DNA of 64,000 bases, from contig NZ_CP083692.1 of assembly GCF_020096995.1 (NCBI RefSeq), positions 434,001 to 498,000 of the forward strand. Direction: 5' to 3'. Origin of the DNA: Leucobacter sp. Psy1 (GTDB taxonomy: Bacteria > Actinomycetota > Actinomycetes > Actinomycetales > Microbacteriaceae). Below, one piece after another: positions 55,435-64,000 of this stretch. The translations under genes were made by a program, and so were the position numbers. The notes below the pieces were generated by a model. The model had not been told where the DNA came from and ran no database searches. It saw only the letters and a list, made by a program, of their open reading frames with translations. Positions within the stretch are counted from its first letter, which is position 1, and each line of letters begins with the position of its first letter.

Positions 55435-56231
55435 GCGTGCGTCCCACTGCTGAACAGCTCGCGGCGGCGCGTGCGGCGCGTGCCGACGCCCGCTCAGGCT
55501 CCACGGCGCCCACCAGCGGTCTCGCCGCCGGTCTCGTGCAGGCGAACCTGATTTCGGTGCCGGCCGACTGGGCGTACGACGTGCTCCTGTTTGCGCAGCG
55601 AAATCCCAAGCCCTGCCCCGTCCTCGAGGTGCTCGACGCCGGTGCCTGGGAGTCGCGGCTCGCGCCGGGATCGGACCTCAGGACCGACATTCCCGGCTAT
55701 CGGGTCTGGCGTGACGGCGTGCTCACGGAGGAGGTGTCCGGTGCCGCTTCTGTGTGGGAGGAGCACCCCGACCTCGTGTCGTTCCTCATCGGATGCAGCT
55801 TCACCTTCGAGGCGGGGCTCGTCGAGGCGGGAATTCCGATCCGGCACCAGGAGGCCGGGCGAAACGTTCCGATGTACCGCACGTCGCGCGCGTGCGCTCC
55901 AGCGGGTCGTCTGCGCGGCGACACTGTCGTCTCGATGCGCGCGATTCCCGCCGAGCGGGTCGCGGACGCGGTGCAGATCTCGGGTCGGTACCCCGCGGTC
56001 CACGGAGCCCCGGTCGCCGTGGGAGATCCCGCCGCGCTCGGGATCGCGGATCTCCACGCTCCCGAGTTCGGCGATGCGCCGGTCATCGAGCCGGGCGACG
56101 TTCCCGTGTTCTGGGCGTGCGGCGTGACGCCGCAGGCGGCCATCATGGATTCGCGTCCGCCGTTCGCGCTGACTCACGCTCCCGGCAGTATGTTCATCAC
56201 CGACGTCCCCGACGCGAACTACCTCGTCTGA
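55431..56231 (+). CDS. YcsI/DUF1445 family putative hydro-lyase
   Basis: This 266-residue protein of the DUF1445 (D-glutamate cyclase-like/putative hydro-lyase, YcsI) family has [58 protein letters not shown] and a closing segment with [20 protein letters not shown] and [17 protein letters not shown]. It is the regular companion of YcsF/KipIA proteins and may produce or handle 5-oxoproline or a related cyclic compound. ATG 55431 overlaps the upstream stop. A terminator follows. Confidence 0.9.
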   Translation: MSVRPTAEQLAAARAARADARSGSTAPTSGLAAGLVQANLISVPADWAYDVLLFAQRNPKPCPVLEVLDAGAWESRLAPGSDLRTDIPGYRVWRDGVLTEEVSGAASVWEEHPDLVSFLIGCSFTFEAGLVEAGIPIRHQEAGRNVPMYRTSRACAPAGRLRGDTVVSMRAIPAERVADAVQISGRYPAVHGAPVAVGDPAALGIADLHAPEFGDAPVIEPGDVPVFWACGVTPQAAIMDSRPPFALTHAPGSMFITDVPDANYLV

Positions 56232-56240
56232 GACGGGTGC

Positions 56241-56275
56241 CTCGCGCGGGTGGCCGGTGGGCTCACCCGCGCGAG
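56241..56275. terminator. Bidirectional terminator after the pxp operon
   Basis: CTCGCGCGGGTG (56241-56252) and CACCCGCGCGAG (56264-56275) are perfect 12-bp arms with an 11-base loop, lying between the convergent stops at 56231 and 56282. Confidence 0.85.
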
Positions 56276-56281
56276 CGGTGC

Positions 56282-57331
56282 CTAGGCGCGGTCGCCGAGT
56301 GCGACGACGTTGTCCGCCAGGCGCTCGTTGTCGCCGTACATGAAGTGGTTCTTCATGTTCTCGGAGAACCGGCTCGCCTCGGTGGTGAGTCCAACGGCTT
56401 CCGCGACCTCGCGGATGTGCATGGGGGTCGCGCCGCAGCACACGCCGATGTAGTGCACGCCGAGGTCGTAGGCCTCCTTCGCGAAGGCGCCGATCTCGTA
56501 CCGGTTCGTGTAGAGCGGGTCGAGTGCCGTCGGGAACGTGCGGCCGTGCGGCGAGGGCACCGCGGCGTGCGGGTCTGACAGGTTGAAGAAGGTGGGCTCC
56601 GCCTCGGTCGTGCGGTAGGGGATGGGGAGCGCGCCGACGTGACACGAGACCGCCTCGCGGATCTGCCGCAGCCAGGGCAGCATCGTCTCGGGACCGCGGA
56701 AGCAGTTCAGGCCGACGACGTCGACGCCGAGCTGCTCGAGACGCTGCGCGGTTTCGACGATGCTGACCCCGTCGGCCATCTCCTGGAACGCCATCGGCGC
56801 CAGCGTGAGCACCACAGGCAGCCCGCTGGCCTTCGCGGACTCCGCCGCGGCGATCGCCTCGCCGGCGAAGTAGAAGGTCTCGCCGATGATGAGATCAGCG
56901 CCCTCCTCGACGGCCCAGCCGACCATCTCGTCGAAGAAGCCCCGCACCTCTGCCTGTCGGCCGGCATCGGCGGGATCCCAGATGTTCGAGTTCGAGATGT
57001 TGCCCGCCATGAAGTTGCCGGGCACGCGGTCGGCGACGCGTCGCGCGATCTGCAGCGCTGACCGGTTGAGGGGCTCGAGCAGGTCCTCCTTGCCGATGAC
57101 CCGCATCTTCTCCCGGTGACCGTTGTACGTGAACGCCTCCACGATGTCGGAGCCGGCCCGCTGGAAGTCGATGTGGAGGGACTCCAGGGCGTCCGGGAAT
57201 TCGAGGGCCACCTCGGGAACGAACTCTCCGGCGGTCAGGTAGCCGCGCTTCTCGAGCTCGAAGAGGAAGCCCTCGGCACAGATGACGGGGCCCGCGTCGA
57301 GGCGGGCCTTGAGGGGATTGGTCTCGGTCAT
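56282..57331 (-). CDS. Homocysteine S-methyltransferase family protein
   Basis: This 349-residue protein starts at ATG 57329-57331 with AGGAG six bases upstream. It has the barrel and zinc-cysteine motifs of the family: GADLIIGETFYFAGEAI, VDVVGLNCFRGPE and YIGVCCGATPMHIREVAEAV (GVCCG, two zinc cysteines), with the first Cys in LNCF. It would transfer a methyl group, for example from S-methylmethionine or betaine, to homocysteine to form methionine. A betaine donor would fit the nearby osmolyte importer, but this is only a guess. A palindrome lies at its promoter. Confidence 0.87.
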   Translation of the reverse strand: MTETNPLKARLDAGPVICAEGFLFELEKRGYLTAGEFVPEVALEFPDALESLHIDFQRAGSDIVEAFTYNGHREKMRVIGKEDLLEPLNRSALQIARRVADRVPGNFMAGNISNSNIWDPADAGRQAEVRGFFDEMVGWAVEEGADLIIGETFYFAGEAIAAAESAKASGLPVVLTLAPMAFQEMADGVSIVETAQRLEQLGVDVVGLNCFRGPETMLPWLRQIREAVSCHVGALPIPYRTTEAEPTFFNLSDPHAAVPSPHGRTFPTALDPLYTNRYEIGAFAKEAYDLGVHYIGVCCGATPMHIREVAEAVGLTTEASRFSENMKNHFMYGDNERLADNVVALGDRA

Positions 57332-57374
57332 GCGGATCTCCTGAAGTCGTTGCGACGGCCGTCCGGCCGCAGTT

Positions 57375-57390
57375 CCCGATGATAATCGGG
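57375..57390 (-). promoter_or_regulatory. Inverted repeat overlapping the promoter of the methyltransferase gene
   Basis: CCCGAT and ATCGGG are separated by four bases. On the minus strand the centre reads TTATCAT, a likely -10 box, about 50 bases before the ATG. Binding here would block RNA polymerase. The regulator is unknown. Confidence 0.45.
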
Positions 57391-57463
57391 TGGCCACTGC
57401 TTCTTCCCGGCCGACGTAACACAACCACACACGCGTCGGCGTCGCAGCGGTGCGGGCGCGTGA

Positions 57464-58933
57464 TCACGCCTGCGTGGTACCGCTCTCCGCCGGCCCGGGG
57501 AGGTCGATGCGGAACGTTGCACCGCCACCGGCGGTCTCGTGGACCGCGACGGAACCGCCGTGCAGATCGACGATGGACTTGACGATCGCGAGCCCCAGGC
57601 CCGAGCCGCCCGTCTCGCGGTTCCGCGAGGTGTCGGCGCGCCAGAACCGGTCGAAGATCTTGGTGCGAATCTGCTCGGGGATCCCCTCACCGTGATCGAC
57701 GATCTCGAAACGTGCGCCGCTCGCGCCCTCGGGACGCGACACGACGACCTCGATGGGGCTGCCCTCTGGCGTGTGGCGCAGTGCGTTGCCGATGAGGTTC
57801 GTCATGACCTGCCTGACGCGGTGCTCGTCACCCACGACGACGGGGTTCGTGGGGTCAGTGACGGCGGTGATCTCCCGGTCAGGGGCCTGCACGCCGGCGT
57901 CGAGCGCCGCATCGTTCGCGAGATCGTTGAGCGCGAGCTCGGCGAGTTCGAGCGGGCGTCGCTCGTCGAGCCTCGCGAGGGAGAGGAGATCCTCGACCAG
58001 CGAGGTCATGCGGATCGCCTCCTTCTCGATGCGCTCCATCGCCTGGGCGACATGCTCCTCATCCTGAAGCGCGCCCATGCGGTAAAGCTCGGCGTAGCCG
58101 CGCACCGACACCAGCGGCGTGCGGAGCTCATGACCGGCGTCGCCGACGAAGCGGCGCATCTGCTCGATGGTGCGCGCACGGTCGGCGAGCGACCCGTCGA
58201 GGCGGTCGAGCATGACGTTCAACGACTCGCCGAGGTGTCCGACTTCGGTGTGGGGGCTCGCGACCATGATGCGCTTCGAATAGTCGCCCTTCGAGATCTC
58301 GAGCGCGGTCTTCTCGACCGAGGCCAGCGGCATGAGGGTGCCGGTGATCAGGATCCGGGTGAGCGCCGCGCCGAGCAGGATCACGGCGATCCCGAACCCG
58401 CTGAAGATGATGACGAACTGCGTGAGCACTCGCGTCGCCCACGCGGTCGAACTCGCGATGAGCAGGGTGCCGGTGACCTCGCCGCTCGTTCCCGTGATCG
58501 GGAGGGTCACGGCGAGCCAGGTGGCCCCGTCCTCACCCGAGAGTCGGGTGATCTCGTTCCCGTTGGCGGCCACCTCGGCCCGCGTGAGGTGCGGGACGTG
58601 GGGAACGTTCGCCGAGGTCGAGCCGCGAGTATTGTCGTACTGGACCGCGCCGTCGGTGCCGAGCACAGCGACGTAGTACTGATTCGTCGCGTACAGCACG
58701 TCGTTCCGCTTGAGCTGCCCGGTGTCCGCCTCAGGGGCGAGCGCGCCAGAGGGGTCGCTCCGCAGCTGCTGCAACTGCGTCTCCTGCGACCCCAGCAGGA
58801 GCGGCTGCAGCAGCGTCAGCGTGCCGATACCCGCGACGAACAGGCCGAGGAACAGGATGAACACCGTCACCGCGGTCGTCTTGGCCCGCAGTGATACGTC
58901 GGCCAAGCGCTCGGTGAGGGTGCGCTTCGCCAC
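57464..58933 (-). CDS. Sensor histidine kinase (MprB/TcrY-like)
   Basis: This 489-residue membrane kinase has a first helix at about residues 17-40, an extracytoplasmic part to about 170, a second helix, a HAMP region, and HisKA with H268 in FVGDAGHELRTPLVSVRGYA. The ATPase domain has NLIGNALRHTPEGSP, FEIVDHGEGIPEQIRTKIFD and GGSGLGLAIVKSIVDLHGG. It lies four bases after its response regulator. Its signal is unknown; related actinobacterial systems respond to envelope stress or growth state. Confidence 0.93.
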   Translation of the reverse strand: MAKRTLTERLADVSLRAKTTAVTVFILFLGLFVAGIGTLTLLQPLLLGSQETQLQQLRSDPSGALAPEADTGQLKRNDVLYATNQYYVAVLGTDGAVQYDNTRGSTSANVPHVPHLTRAEVAANGNEITRLSGEDGATWLAVTLPITGTSGEVTGTLLIASSTAWATRVLTQFVIIFSGFGIAVILLGAALTRILITGTLMPLASVEKTALEISKGDYSKRIMVASPHTEVGHLGESLNVMLDRLDGSLADRARTIEQMRRFVGDAGHELRTPLVSVRGYAELYRMGALQDEEHVAQAMERIEKEAIRMTSLVEDLLSLARLDERRPLELAELALNDLANDAALDAGVQAPDREITAVTDPTNPVVVGDEHRVRQVMTNLIGNALRHTPEGSPIEVVVSRPEGASGARFEIVDHGEGIPEQIRTKIFDRFWRADTSRNRETGGSGLGLAIVKSIVDLHGGSVAVHETAGGGATFRIDLPGPAESGTTQA

Positions 58934-58937
58934 GAGG

Positions 58938-59639
58938 CTACTTCTGCTCGGTCTTCAGCATGTACCCAAAGCCGCGCTTCGTCTGGATGAGGGACTCCTC
59001 GGTCAGCGGGTCGAGCTTGCGGCGCAGGTACGAGATGTAGGACTCGACGATCCCGGCGTCGCCGTTGAAGTCGTACTCCCACACGTGGTCGAGGATCTGC
59101 GCCTTCGAGAGCACGCGGTTCGTGTTCTGCATGAGGTAGCGCAGCAGCTTGAACTCGGTGGGGGAGAGTTCGACGGGCGTCCCCGCGACCGACACCTCAT
59201 GGGTGTCCTGATCCATCGTGATGGGGCCGACGGAGAGCACCGACTCCTCGTCCTCCTGCGTCGTGCGGCGCAGGATCGCCTTGATGCGGGCGATGATCTC
59301 GTCGAGGCTGAACGGCTTCGTCACGTAGTCGTCGCCGCCGACGGTGAGGCCTTCGACCTTGTCGTCGGTCTCGTCCTTCGCAGTGAGGAAGATAATAGGC
59401 GCCGTGTACCCGGCACTGCGGAGACGCTTCGTGACGCTGAACCCGTTCATATCGGGCAGCATGACGTCGAGGATGATGAGGTCCGGCTCCTCCTCGAGAA
59501 CGGCCGAGATGGTCTGCGCACCGTTCGCCACGGCGCGGATGCCGAAACCGGCGAACCGCAGGCTGGTGCTCAGGAGCTCGCGAATGCTGGGCTCGTCGTC
59601 GACGATCAGGATCCTGGGGCCTTTGGGCTGTGCGTTCAT
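58938..59639 (-). CDS. OmpR-family response regulator
   Basis: This 233-residue response regulator has the acidic pocket ILIVDDEP, phosphoacceptor D58 in LIILDVMLPDMNGF, the KPFSLDEI lysine and a winged helix ending RRKLDPLTEESLIQTKRGFG. The start is ATG 59637-59639; an open frame continues upstream through the helicase gene but is a shadow. It is paired with the kinase four bases downstream. A GTG two codons earlier is an alternative start. Confidence 0.94.
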   Translation of the reverse strand: MNAQPKGPRILIVDDEPSIRELLSTSLRFAGFGIRAVANGAQTISAVLEEEPDLIILDVMLPDMNGFSVTKRLRSAGYTAPIIFLTAKDETDDKVEGLTVGGDDYVTKPFSLDEIIARIKAILRRTTQEDEESVLSVGPITMDQDTHEVSVAGTPVELSPTEFKLLRYLMQNTNRVLSKAQILDHVWEYDFNGDAGIVESYISYLRRKLDPLTEESLIQTKRGFGYMLKTEQK

Positions 59640-59695
59640 GCTCACCAGTGTCTGACGGTTTGCTATGAAGTGGCTGAAAGCGGTGTGTTGTCGGG

Positions 59696-61354
59696 TTACA
59701 GCTCGTCCGCGTTCATGAGCGTGTAGGCGTATCCCTGCTCGGCGAGGAACCGCTGACGGTTCTGCGCGAAGTCCTGATCGACGGTGTCGCGGGTGACAAG
59801 CGTGTAGAACGACGCGGAGGCCCCGTTCGCCTTGGGGCGGAGCAGACGGCCGAGACGCTGAGCCTCCTCCTGTCGCGACCCGAACGAGCCCGAGATCTGG
59901 ATCGCCACCGAGGCGTCGGGCAGATCGACGGAGAAGTTCGCGACCTTCGAGACGACGAGGATCCGCTCGGAGCCCTCCCGGAACGCCTGGAAGAGGCGCT
60001 CCCGCTCGTCGACCGGGGTCTGCCCGGTGATGAGCGGGCACCCGAGGGCCTCCGCCATCGATTCGAGCTGCTCGATGTACTGACCGATCACGAGCACGCT
60101 CTCGCCGGGATGCTTCGCGATGATGCGGCGCGCGACGGGCTGCTTCACCGACGCGCTCGAGGCGATCCGGTAGCGATCCTGATCCTCGGCGACGGCGTAG
60201 TCCATGCGCTCGGACTCGGGCAGTTCGACGCGCACCTCGAAGCACTCCGCAGGTGCGATGAACCCCTGCGCCTCGATGTCGCGCCATGCGGCGTCGTAGC
60301 GCTTCGGCCCGATCAGGCTGAAGACGTCGCCCTCGCGGCCGTCCTCGCGCACGAGGGTGGCGGTGAGGCCGATGCGGCGGCGCGCCTGCAGGTCGGCGGT
60401 GAGCTTGAACACCGGCGCCGGCAGCAGGTGGACCTCGTCGTACACGATGAGCCCCCAGTCCTGCGCGTCGAGCAGCGAGAGGTGCTGGTACTCGCCCTTC
60501 CGGCGGCTCGTGAGGATCTGGTAGGTCGCGATGGTGACCGCCTTGACCTCCTTGACCTGCCCGGAGTACTCGCCGATCTCGTCCTCGGTGAGCGAGGTGC
60601 GCCTGATCAGCTCGTCGCGCCACTGCCTGGCCGATACGGCGTTCGTCACGAGGATCAGCGTCTTCGCCCCGACCGCGGCCATCGAGGCGGCGCCCACGAT
60701 CGTCTTCCCCGCACCGCACGGCAGCACGACGACGCCAGAACCGCCGCGCTCGAACGCGTCCACGGCCTTGGCCTGATAGTCGCGGAGGTGCCAGCCGTCC
60801 TCCTCGAGCGTGATCTCGTGCGGCTCGCCCGGCGTGAACCCCGCGAGGTCCTCCGCAGGCCAGCCGCGGCTCACCAGCTCCTGCTTCAGCTGGCCGCGCG
60901 CCCACGCCTCGACGGGGTAGGTGCGCTCGTCCAGCTGGTTGCCGAGCAGCGGTGCGATCTTCTTCGCGCTCGCCACCTCTTTCAAGATGGCGGGTTCGTC
61001 GGATCGCAGCACCAGCTGCGCCGTCCCGTCGTCGTCGCCCACTGCGGGCTCCAAACGCTCGATCGTGAGTTTGCCGTACCGGCGCATGGTCTCTTCGATC
61101 TCGCTCGACACCGAGGTCGGAACCGGGAACTTCGCGTACTCGTTCAGCGTTCCGACGATCTCCTCGGCAGTGTGCCCGGCGGCGCGGGCGTTCCACAGGC
61201 CGAGTCGGGTGACGCGGTAGGTGTGGATGTGCTCGGGTGCGCGCTCGAGTTCAGCGAAGACGGCGAGGGCGTGCCTGGCCTCTTCGGCGTCAGGGTGCGC
61301 CACCTCGAGGAGCACGGTGTGGTCGCTCTGCACGATGAGGGGGCCGAGAGTCAT
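59696..61354 (-). CDS. XPB/Ssl2-type DNA repair helicase
   Basis: This 552-residue superfamily 2 helicase has an N-terminal XPB-like domain to about residue 170, then VVVLPCGAGKTIVGAASMAA (Walker A), LIVYDEVHLLPAPVFKL (DEVH box), GLTATLVREDGREGDVFSLI, and helicase C motifs VNFS-type KVANFSVDLPDASVAIQIS and GSRQEEAQRLGRLLRPK. It resembles bacterial and eukaryotic XPB, a 3'-5' DNA helicase linked to repair. A possible leaderless -10 (TAAACT, 61363-61368 on the minus strand) precedes the ATG by eight bases. It follows the helicase-associated gene. Confidence 0.94.
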   Translation of the reverse strand: MTLGPLIVQSDHTVLLEVAHPDAEEARHALAVFAELERAPEHIHTYRVTRLGLWNARAAGHTAEEIVGTLNEYAKFPVPTSVSSEIEETMRRYGKLTIERLEPAVGDDDGTAQLVLRSDEPAILKEVASAKKIAPLLGNQLDERTYPVEAWARGQLKQELVSRGWPAEDLAGFTPGEPHEITLEEDGWHLRDYQAKAVDAFERGGSGVVVLPCGAGKTIVGAASMAAVGAKTLILVTNAVSARQWRDELIRRTSLTEDEIGEYSGQVKEVKAVTIATYQILTSRRKGEYQHLSLLDAQDWGLIVYDEVHLLPAPVFKLTADLQARRRIGLTATLVREDGREGDVFSLIGPKRYDAAWRDIEAQGFIAPAECFEVRVELPESERMDYAVAEDQDRYRIASSASVKQPVARRIIAKHPGESVLVIGQYIEQLESMAEALGCPLITGQTPVDERERLFQAFREGSERILVVSKVANFSVDLPDASVAIQISGSFGSRQEEAQRLGRLLRPKANGASASFYTLVTRDTVDQDFAQNRQRFLAEQGYAYTLMNADEL

Positions 61355-61362
61355 AGTGTTCC

Positions 61363-61368
61363 AGTTTA
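61363..61368 (-). promoter_or_regulatory. -10 box TAAACT before XPB helicase gene
   Basis: Read on the minus strand, TAAACT ends eight bases before the ATG at 61352-61354, suggesting a leaderless or nearly leaderless transcript. Confidence 0.45.
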
Positions 61369-61422
61369 CTCGCGGACGGTCACGCCGGGCTGAGCGGGGT
61401 GCCAGGGCACCCGTAACCGGCG

Positions 61423-63267
61423 TCAGATCGACTCGACGCCCGTGATGGCGGTGATGGGGAGGGTGCGCTCGACGCCCGCCTGCTGATCGGCGGCGCGGAG
61501 ACGCCCCCCGCTGATCGAGAGGGGCTGCAAGGTGAAGCTGTGCGTCGCACCGCGGGCTTCGGCACTGACCCTGACCGGGCGGCGATCTCGGATCGCGAGC
61601 TCGAGGTGCCGGGTGAAGTCGCCCGCGCCCGGCTCGCTACGGGACGCGGCGAAGACCCGCTCGACGAGATCGCTTCCGGGATCATCCGTGCCGACGGGCG
61701 CGGGGGAGGAGGCCGCAGCGCCGGTGGGTCGGGCAGGCGGTGCCGCGTCGGCGGCAAGCCTGGCCGGGTACCGCGCATCGACGAGCGCGGCGTGCACGTG
61801 CTCAGGGGCGAGCGGGGAGAACAGCGAGAGCGATTCGACGGGAGGCTCCGAGTCGGCCTGAGCCACCGGCCCGGCCCCCGAGCGAGGCGGCACCTCGGAC
61901 ACGATGAAGGTCTGCAGCCTGAGGTGGCGGAGCGCGCGGTCGGCGGCGAGCCGGTGCAGCACGTCGCTCTTCGCGACGCGCACCCGCGAGCGCCCCTCAT
62001 CACCGTGGTGGACCTCGACGGTGATGCTCCCGGCGCGCTCTGAGAGGTCGCCGAGCAGATACTCGAGCGGCTGCGGGATCCACGTGAGCGACATGCGTTC
62101 CAGGAATGCTCGCACATCGCCGATCGGGAGACCCGCATCGAGCGCCCGCAGCAGTGAGCCATCGGAAAGCCGGAACGTGGAGGCGACGCCGAGCTGCTCG
62201 ACCACGGCGAGCGCGAACAGCATCTCCTCGTCCTCGGGGGCGAGCGGGCCGGGTGCTACGACGCTGAGGTCCGGCTGCAGGTAGACGCCGGGAGCCTGGT
62301 CGGGGAGTGCGGCCTCGACGGTCCCGAGCAGGTCCTCGGTGGGCGAGGCGTCGTCCCACAGTGCGGTCGCAGGCGCGGTGAGGAACCCATCGAGGGTGAG
62401 CCCGAGCTGTTCGGCGGCCTCGGCGAACTCGCTCGCGGCCTCGAGCGTGCGGTCGGAACTGAGCGGGTACTCGTCGCGCAGCTTGCTGCCGACGGTTGCG
62501 CGGACGTCCCCGCCGGCGAGTGCGACGACGCGGCGGAGCGCGGGCGTTACGGCCGCCACCCTCGCCGAGGCGAGGGTGATCCAGCGCGCAGCATGGGGGT
62601 GGGCGAGCCACGCTCCCGCGCGCTCCGTCACCACGACCCGGCGCTCGGCGACATCGCGCTGACCGGTCACGGTGATGAGCCCCGCCAGTCGCAGCGTCGT
62701 CAGGGTGCGCGCGGCGAGTTCGGGTTCCGATCTGGCCGCCTCCGCGAGGGCGCGTACGCTCGTCACGGCGACCTCGCCGCGACGGTTCGCTTTGCCAGGC
62801 GCCTGGCGGAGTCCGCGGAGTATCGCGGCGGCGCGCTGCGTCTCGACGAGCGCAGGCGCATACCAGGCCGAGAGGTCTTCCCGTCGCTCCCGTATCGCGG
62901 ACCCGGAGGCATCAGACGTTCCGGCTACCGCATCGTGCGCCGCGCGAGCGGAGGCGGCCTCGAGGGCCGCGGTCACTTCGGGGAGCGCCACGATCCCCGT
63001 CGCATCGATGCCGACTAGTCCCCACGACCTCAATGAGGCCGCGATGTCGGCGTCCGCGGACCCGAGGTCCCTGAGGCCGGCGAGGCTCGCGCGATCCTGG
63101 GCCTCGAGGGCGCGGGCGAGGGAGTCCTCGCGGAGCAGGTCCAGAGCGAGCGAGATGCTGTCGACCACCTGCGTCGGTGCGACCGGAGGGCGGCGCTCCA
63201 CCAGCCGCTCGAGCTCCGCGCGCTCCAGAGCGGCGATCGATGTGGCGAGTGCGAGCGTTCCGCTCAT
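61423..63267 (-). CDS. Helicase-associated domain protein (XPB partner)
   Basis: This 614-residue soluble protein is usually found directly upstream of bacterial XPB genes. It has no Walker motifs. The N-terminal half is helical and charged, with several winged-helix-like segments. The C-terminal part (about 330-470: VYLQPDLSVVAPGPLAPEDE and the following FRLSDGSLLRALDAG) corresponds to the helicase-associated (Helicase_C_3-type) domain. It probably helps load or regulate the XPB helicase. The Ala/Pro-rich stretch near residue 510 is low complexity. Confidence 0.8.
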   Translation of the reverse strand: MSGTLALATSIAALERAELERLVERRPPVAPTQVVDSISLALDLLREDSLARALEAQDRASLAGLRDLGSADADIAASLRSWGLVGIDATGIVALPEVTAALEAASARAAHDAVAGTSDASGSAIRERREDLSAWYAPALVETQRAAAILRGLRQAPGKANRRGEVAVTSVRALAEAARSEPELAARTLTTLRLAGLITVTGQRDVAERRVVVTERAGAWLAHPHAARWITLASARVAAVTPALRRVVALAGGDVRATVGSKLRDEYPLSSDRTLEAASEFAEAAEQLGLTLDGFLTAPATALWDDASPTEDLLGTVEAALPDQAPGVYLQPDLSVVAPGPLAPEDEEMLFALAVVEQLGVASTFRLSDGSLLRALDAGLPIGDVRAFLERMSLTWIPQPLEYLLGDLSERAGSITVEVHHGDEGRSRVRVAKSDVLHRLAADRALRHLRLQTFIVSEVPPRSGAGPVAQADSEPPVESLSLFSPLAPEHVHAALVDARYPARLAADAAPPARPTGAAASSPAPVGTDDPGSDLVERVFAASRSEPGAGDFTRHLELAIRDRRPVRVSAEARGATHSFTLQPLSISGGRLRAADQQAGVERTLPITAITGVESI

Positions 63268-63280
63268 GGTCGTCCCCGGA

Positions 63281-63556
63281 CTACCGTTGCCGGTTCCGGG
63301 CGTCCGACGCGTTCTCCTTGCCCCGACGCCGCATGCTGATGATGAGCAGCACGACCAGGAGCACGAACGCGACGGGGAGGCCGACGTAGGTCAGCGCGAC
63401 GAGTACCGGCCACACCCCTTCGGCCAGGAGGAAGCGATCATTCATGCCGACGATCAGCGTGACGAAGAAGCAGATCACGGCGACGCCGATGATCGTCAGC
63501 GTCGCCAACGCGAGCACGCGTTCGAGGCGTGACGGGGTGTTCGGATCTCGGGACAT
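63281..63556 (-). CDS. Small membrane protein, two helices
   Basis: This 91-residue protein starts at ATG 63554-63556. It has two hydrophobic segments (VLALATLTIIGVAVICFFVT and VLVALTYVGLPVAFVLLVVL) and a basic, charged C-terminus. TAGACT ends seven bases before the ATG on the minus strand, the leaderless pattern. I do not recognise a family, but small membrane proteins of this kind are common next to the helicase pair in actinobacteria. Confidence 0.72.
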   Translation of the reverse strand: MSRDPNTPSRLERVLALATLTIIGVAVICFFVTLIVGMNDRFLLAEGVWPVLVALTYVGLPVAFVLLVVLLIISMRRRGKENASDARNRQR

Positions 63557-63677
63557 CCTGCACAGTCTATCGCGGTCCGCTCCCGCGATAGAGTGGGGGC
63601 CGGGTGGGGCGCGCACTGCGGACCACGAAGAGCGAGAGCGGAGCCCGCCCGGGCTGCGCAGCGGAAAGGGACGAGGC

Positions 63678-64000
63678 ATGCCGAACGGCAAGGTCAGGTT
63701 CTACGACGAGGACAAGGGTTTCGGTTTCATCCAGGGCGATGACGGGCAGCAGGTGTACCTGCACGCCTCGGTGATCCCCGAGGGTACTGAGGTGCACTCC
63801 GGATCGCGCCTCGAGTACAGCGTCGGTGAGGGGCGCCGGGGTCCGCAAGCCCTGTCGGTGCGGGTGCTCGACGCCCCCAGGCTCGCGAAACGCTCGAGGA
63901 AGTCGGCAGACGAGATGGCGGTCATCATCGAGGATCTCGTGAAGCTGCTCGACGGGATGGGGACGCGCCTGCAGCACGGCCAGTACCCGGAGCGCGCGCA
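63678..64000 (+). CDS. Cold-shock domain protein (partial, cut by window edge)
   Basis: The first 107 residues are visible. MPNGKVRFYDEDKGFGFIQG and VYLHASVIPEG carry the two RNA-binding motifs (KGFGFI and VYLHAS) of cold-shock domains. A C-terminal extension (from about residue 70, DEMAVIIEDLVKLLDGMG) marks the long actinobacterial CspA-like form of about 127 residues. It binds single-stranded nucleic acid and probably acts as an RNA chaperone. GGAAAGGGACGAG upstream is the ribosome site. The gene is divergent from the small membrane protein. Confidence 0.92.
   Translation, partial: MPNGKVRFYDEDKGFGFIQGDDGQQVYLHASVIPEGTEVHSGSRLEYSVGEGRRGPQALSVRVLDAPRLAKRSRKSADEMAVIIEDLVKLLDGMGTRLQHGQYPERA

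Noticed and set aside
58938-61196. A 752-codon frame joining helicase sequence to the response regulator
   Set aside because: Only the last 233 codons are the regulator; the earlier part is an out-of-frame reading of the XPB helicase gene.

Overview
This is a high-GC window with the gene content and gene order of an actinobacterium. WhiB, MtrAB-LpqB, a LytR_C protein, an XPB-type helicase, iron boxes of the DtxR/IdeR type, HrcA/CIRCE control of groEL, and many GTG starts with -10 boxes six to eight bases before the start codon (leaderless genes) all point this way. The run manA - whiB - glycosyltransferase - DUF5719 - metallopeptidase-like - mtrA - mtrB - lpqB - comF - hpf - secA is the conserved actinobacterial core order. 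I infer a Microbacteriaceae member, possibly Leucobacter or a relative; no rRNA is present to confirm this. No phage, insertion sequence, plasmid gene or CRISPR array was seen, and most of the window reads as stable chromosome.

Layout. 1-1486: siderophore uptake (substrate-binding lipoprotein and permease, minus strand) behind a DtxR-type box. 1528-3308: an O-antigen-ligase-like membrane protein and an overlapping orphan gene. 3365-16111: the core run from manA to hpf, covering mannose activation, WhiB control, a large membrane glycosyltransferase, the MtrAB-LpqB envelope stress system, ComF and ribosome hibernation. 16383-25873: mostly minus-strand transport and regulation genes (endonuclease-domain protein, BASS symporter, NatAB-like exporter, polyprenol-phosphate mannose synthase-like enzyme, tandem Lrp/AsnC regulator), with a plus-strand amidohydrolase and the catalase gene. 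26111-30046: secA, a DsbA-like thiol oxidoreductase and tRNA-Thr(TGT). 30087-34939: a YdcZ-type transporter and a four-gene glycine betaine/choline-type ABC importer.

34964-46313 is the most interesting part, a heme-acquisition island: three surface proteins built from HtaA heme-binding domains (one, four and one domains) followed by an HmuTUV heme ABC importer. The three surface proteins have three different C-termini. The first has a sortase-like LANTG signal; the other two have transmembrane anchors. A DtxR-type box precedes the first gene, flanked by two copies of CATCTGATGA. The same ten bases lie upstream of the catalase gene, which encodes a heme enzyme, so I propose a shared heme- or peroxide-responsive operator. 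Part of the first two htaA genes is almost identical in DNA, which suggests recent duplication or gene conversion.

46438-48939: a LytR_C protein and groEL2 under two CIRCE elements. 49075-56231: a ycsF/kip-type 5-oxoproline operon (GntR regulator, Nramp-like transporter, PxpA, PxpB-PxpC fusion, biotin carboxylase with biotin carrier domain, YcsI-like hydro-lyase). Two GT-N3-AC boxes 21 bp apart lie in the promoter. 56282-64000: homocysteine S-methyltransferase-like protein, a two-component system, the XPB helicase with its partner, a small membrane protein, and a cold-shock protein cut by the window edge.
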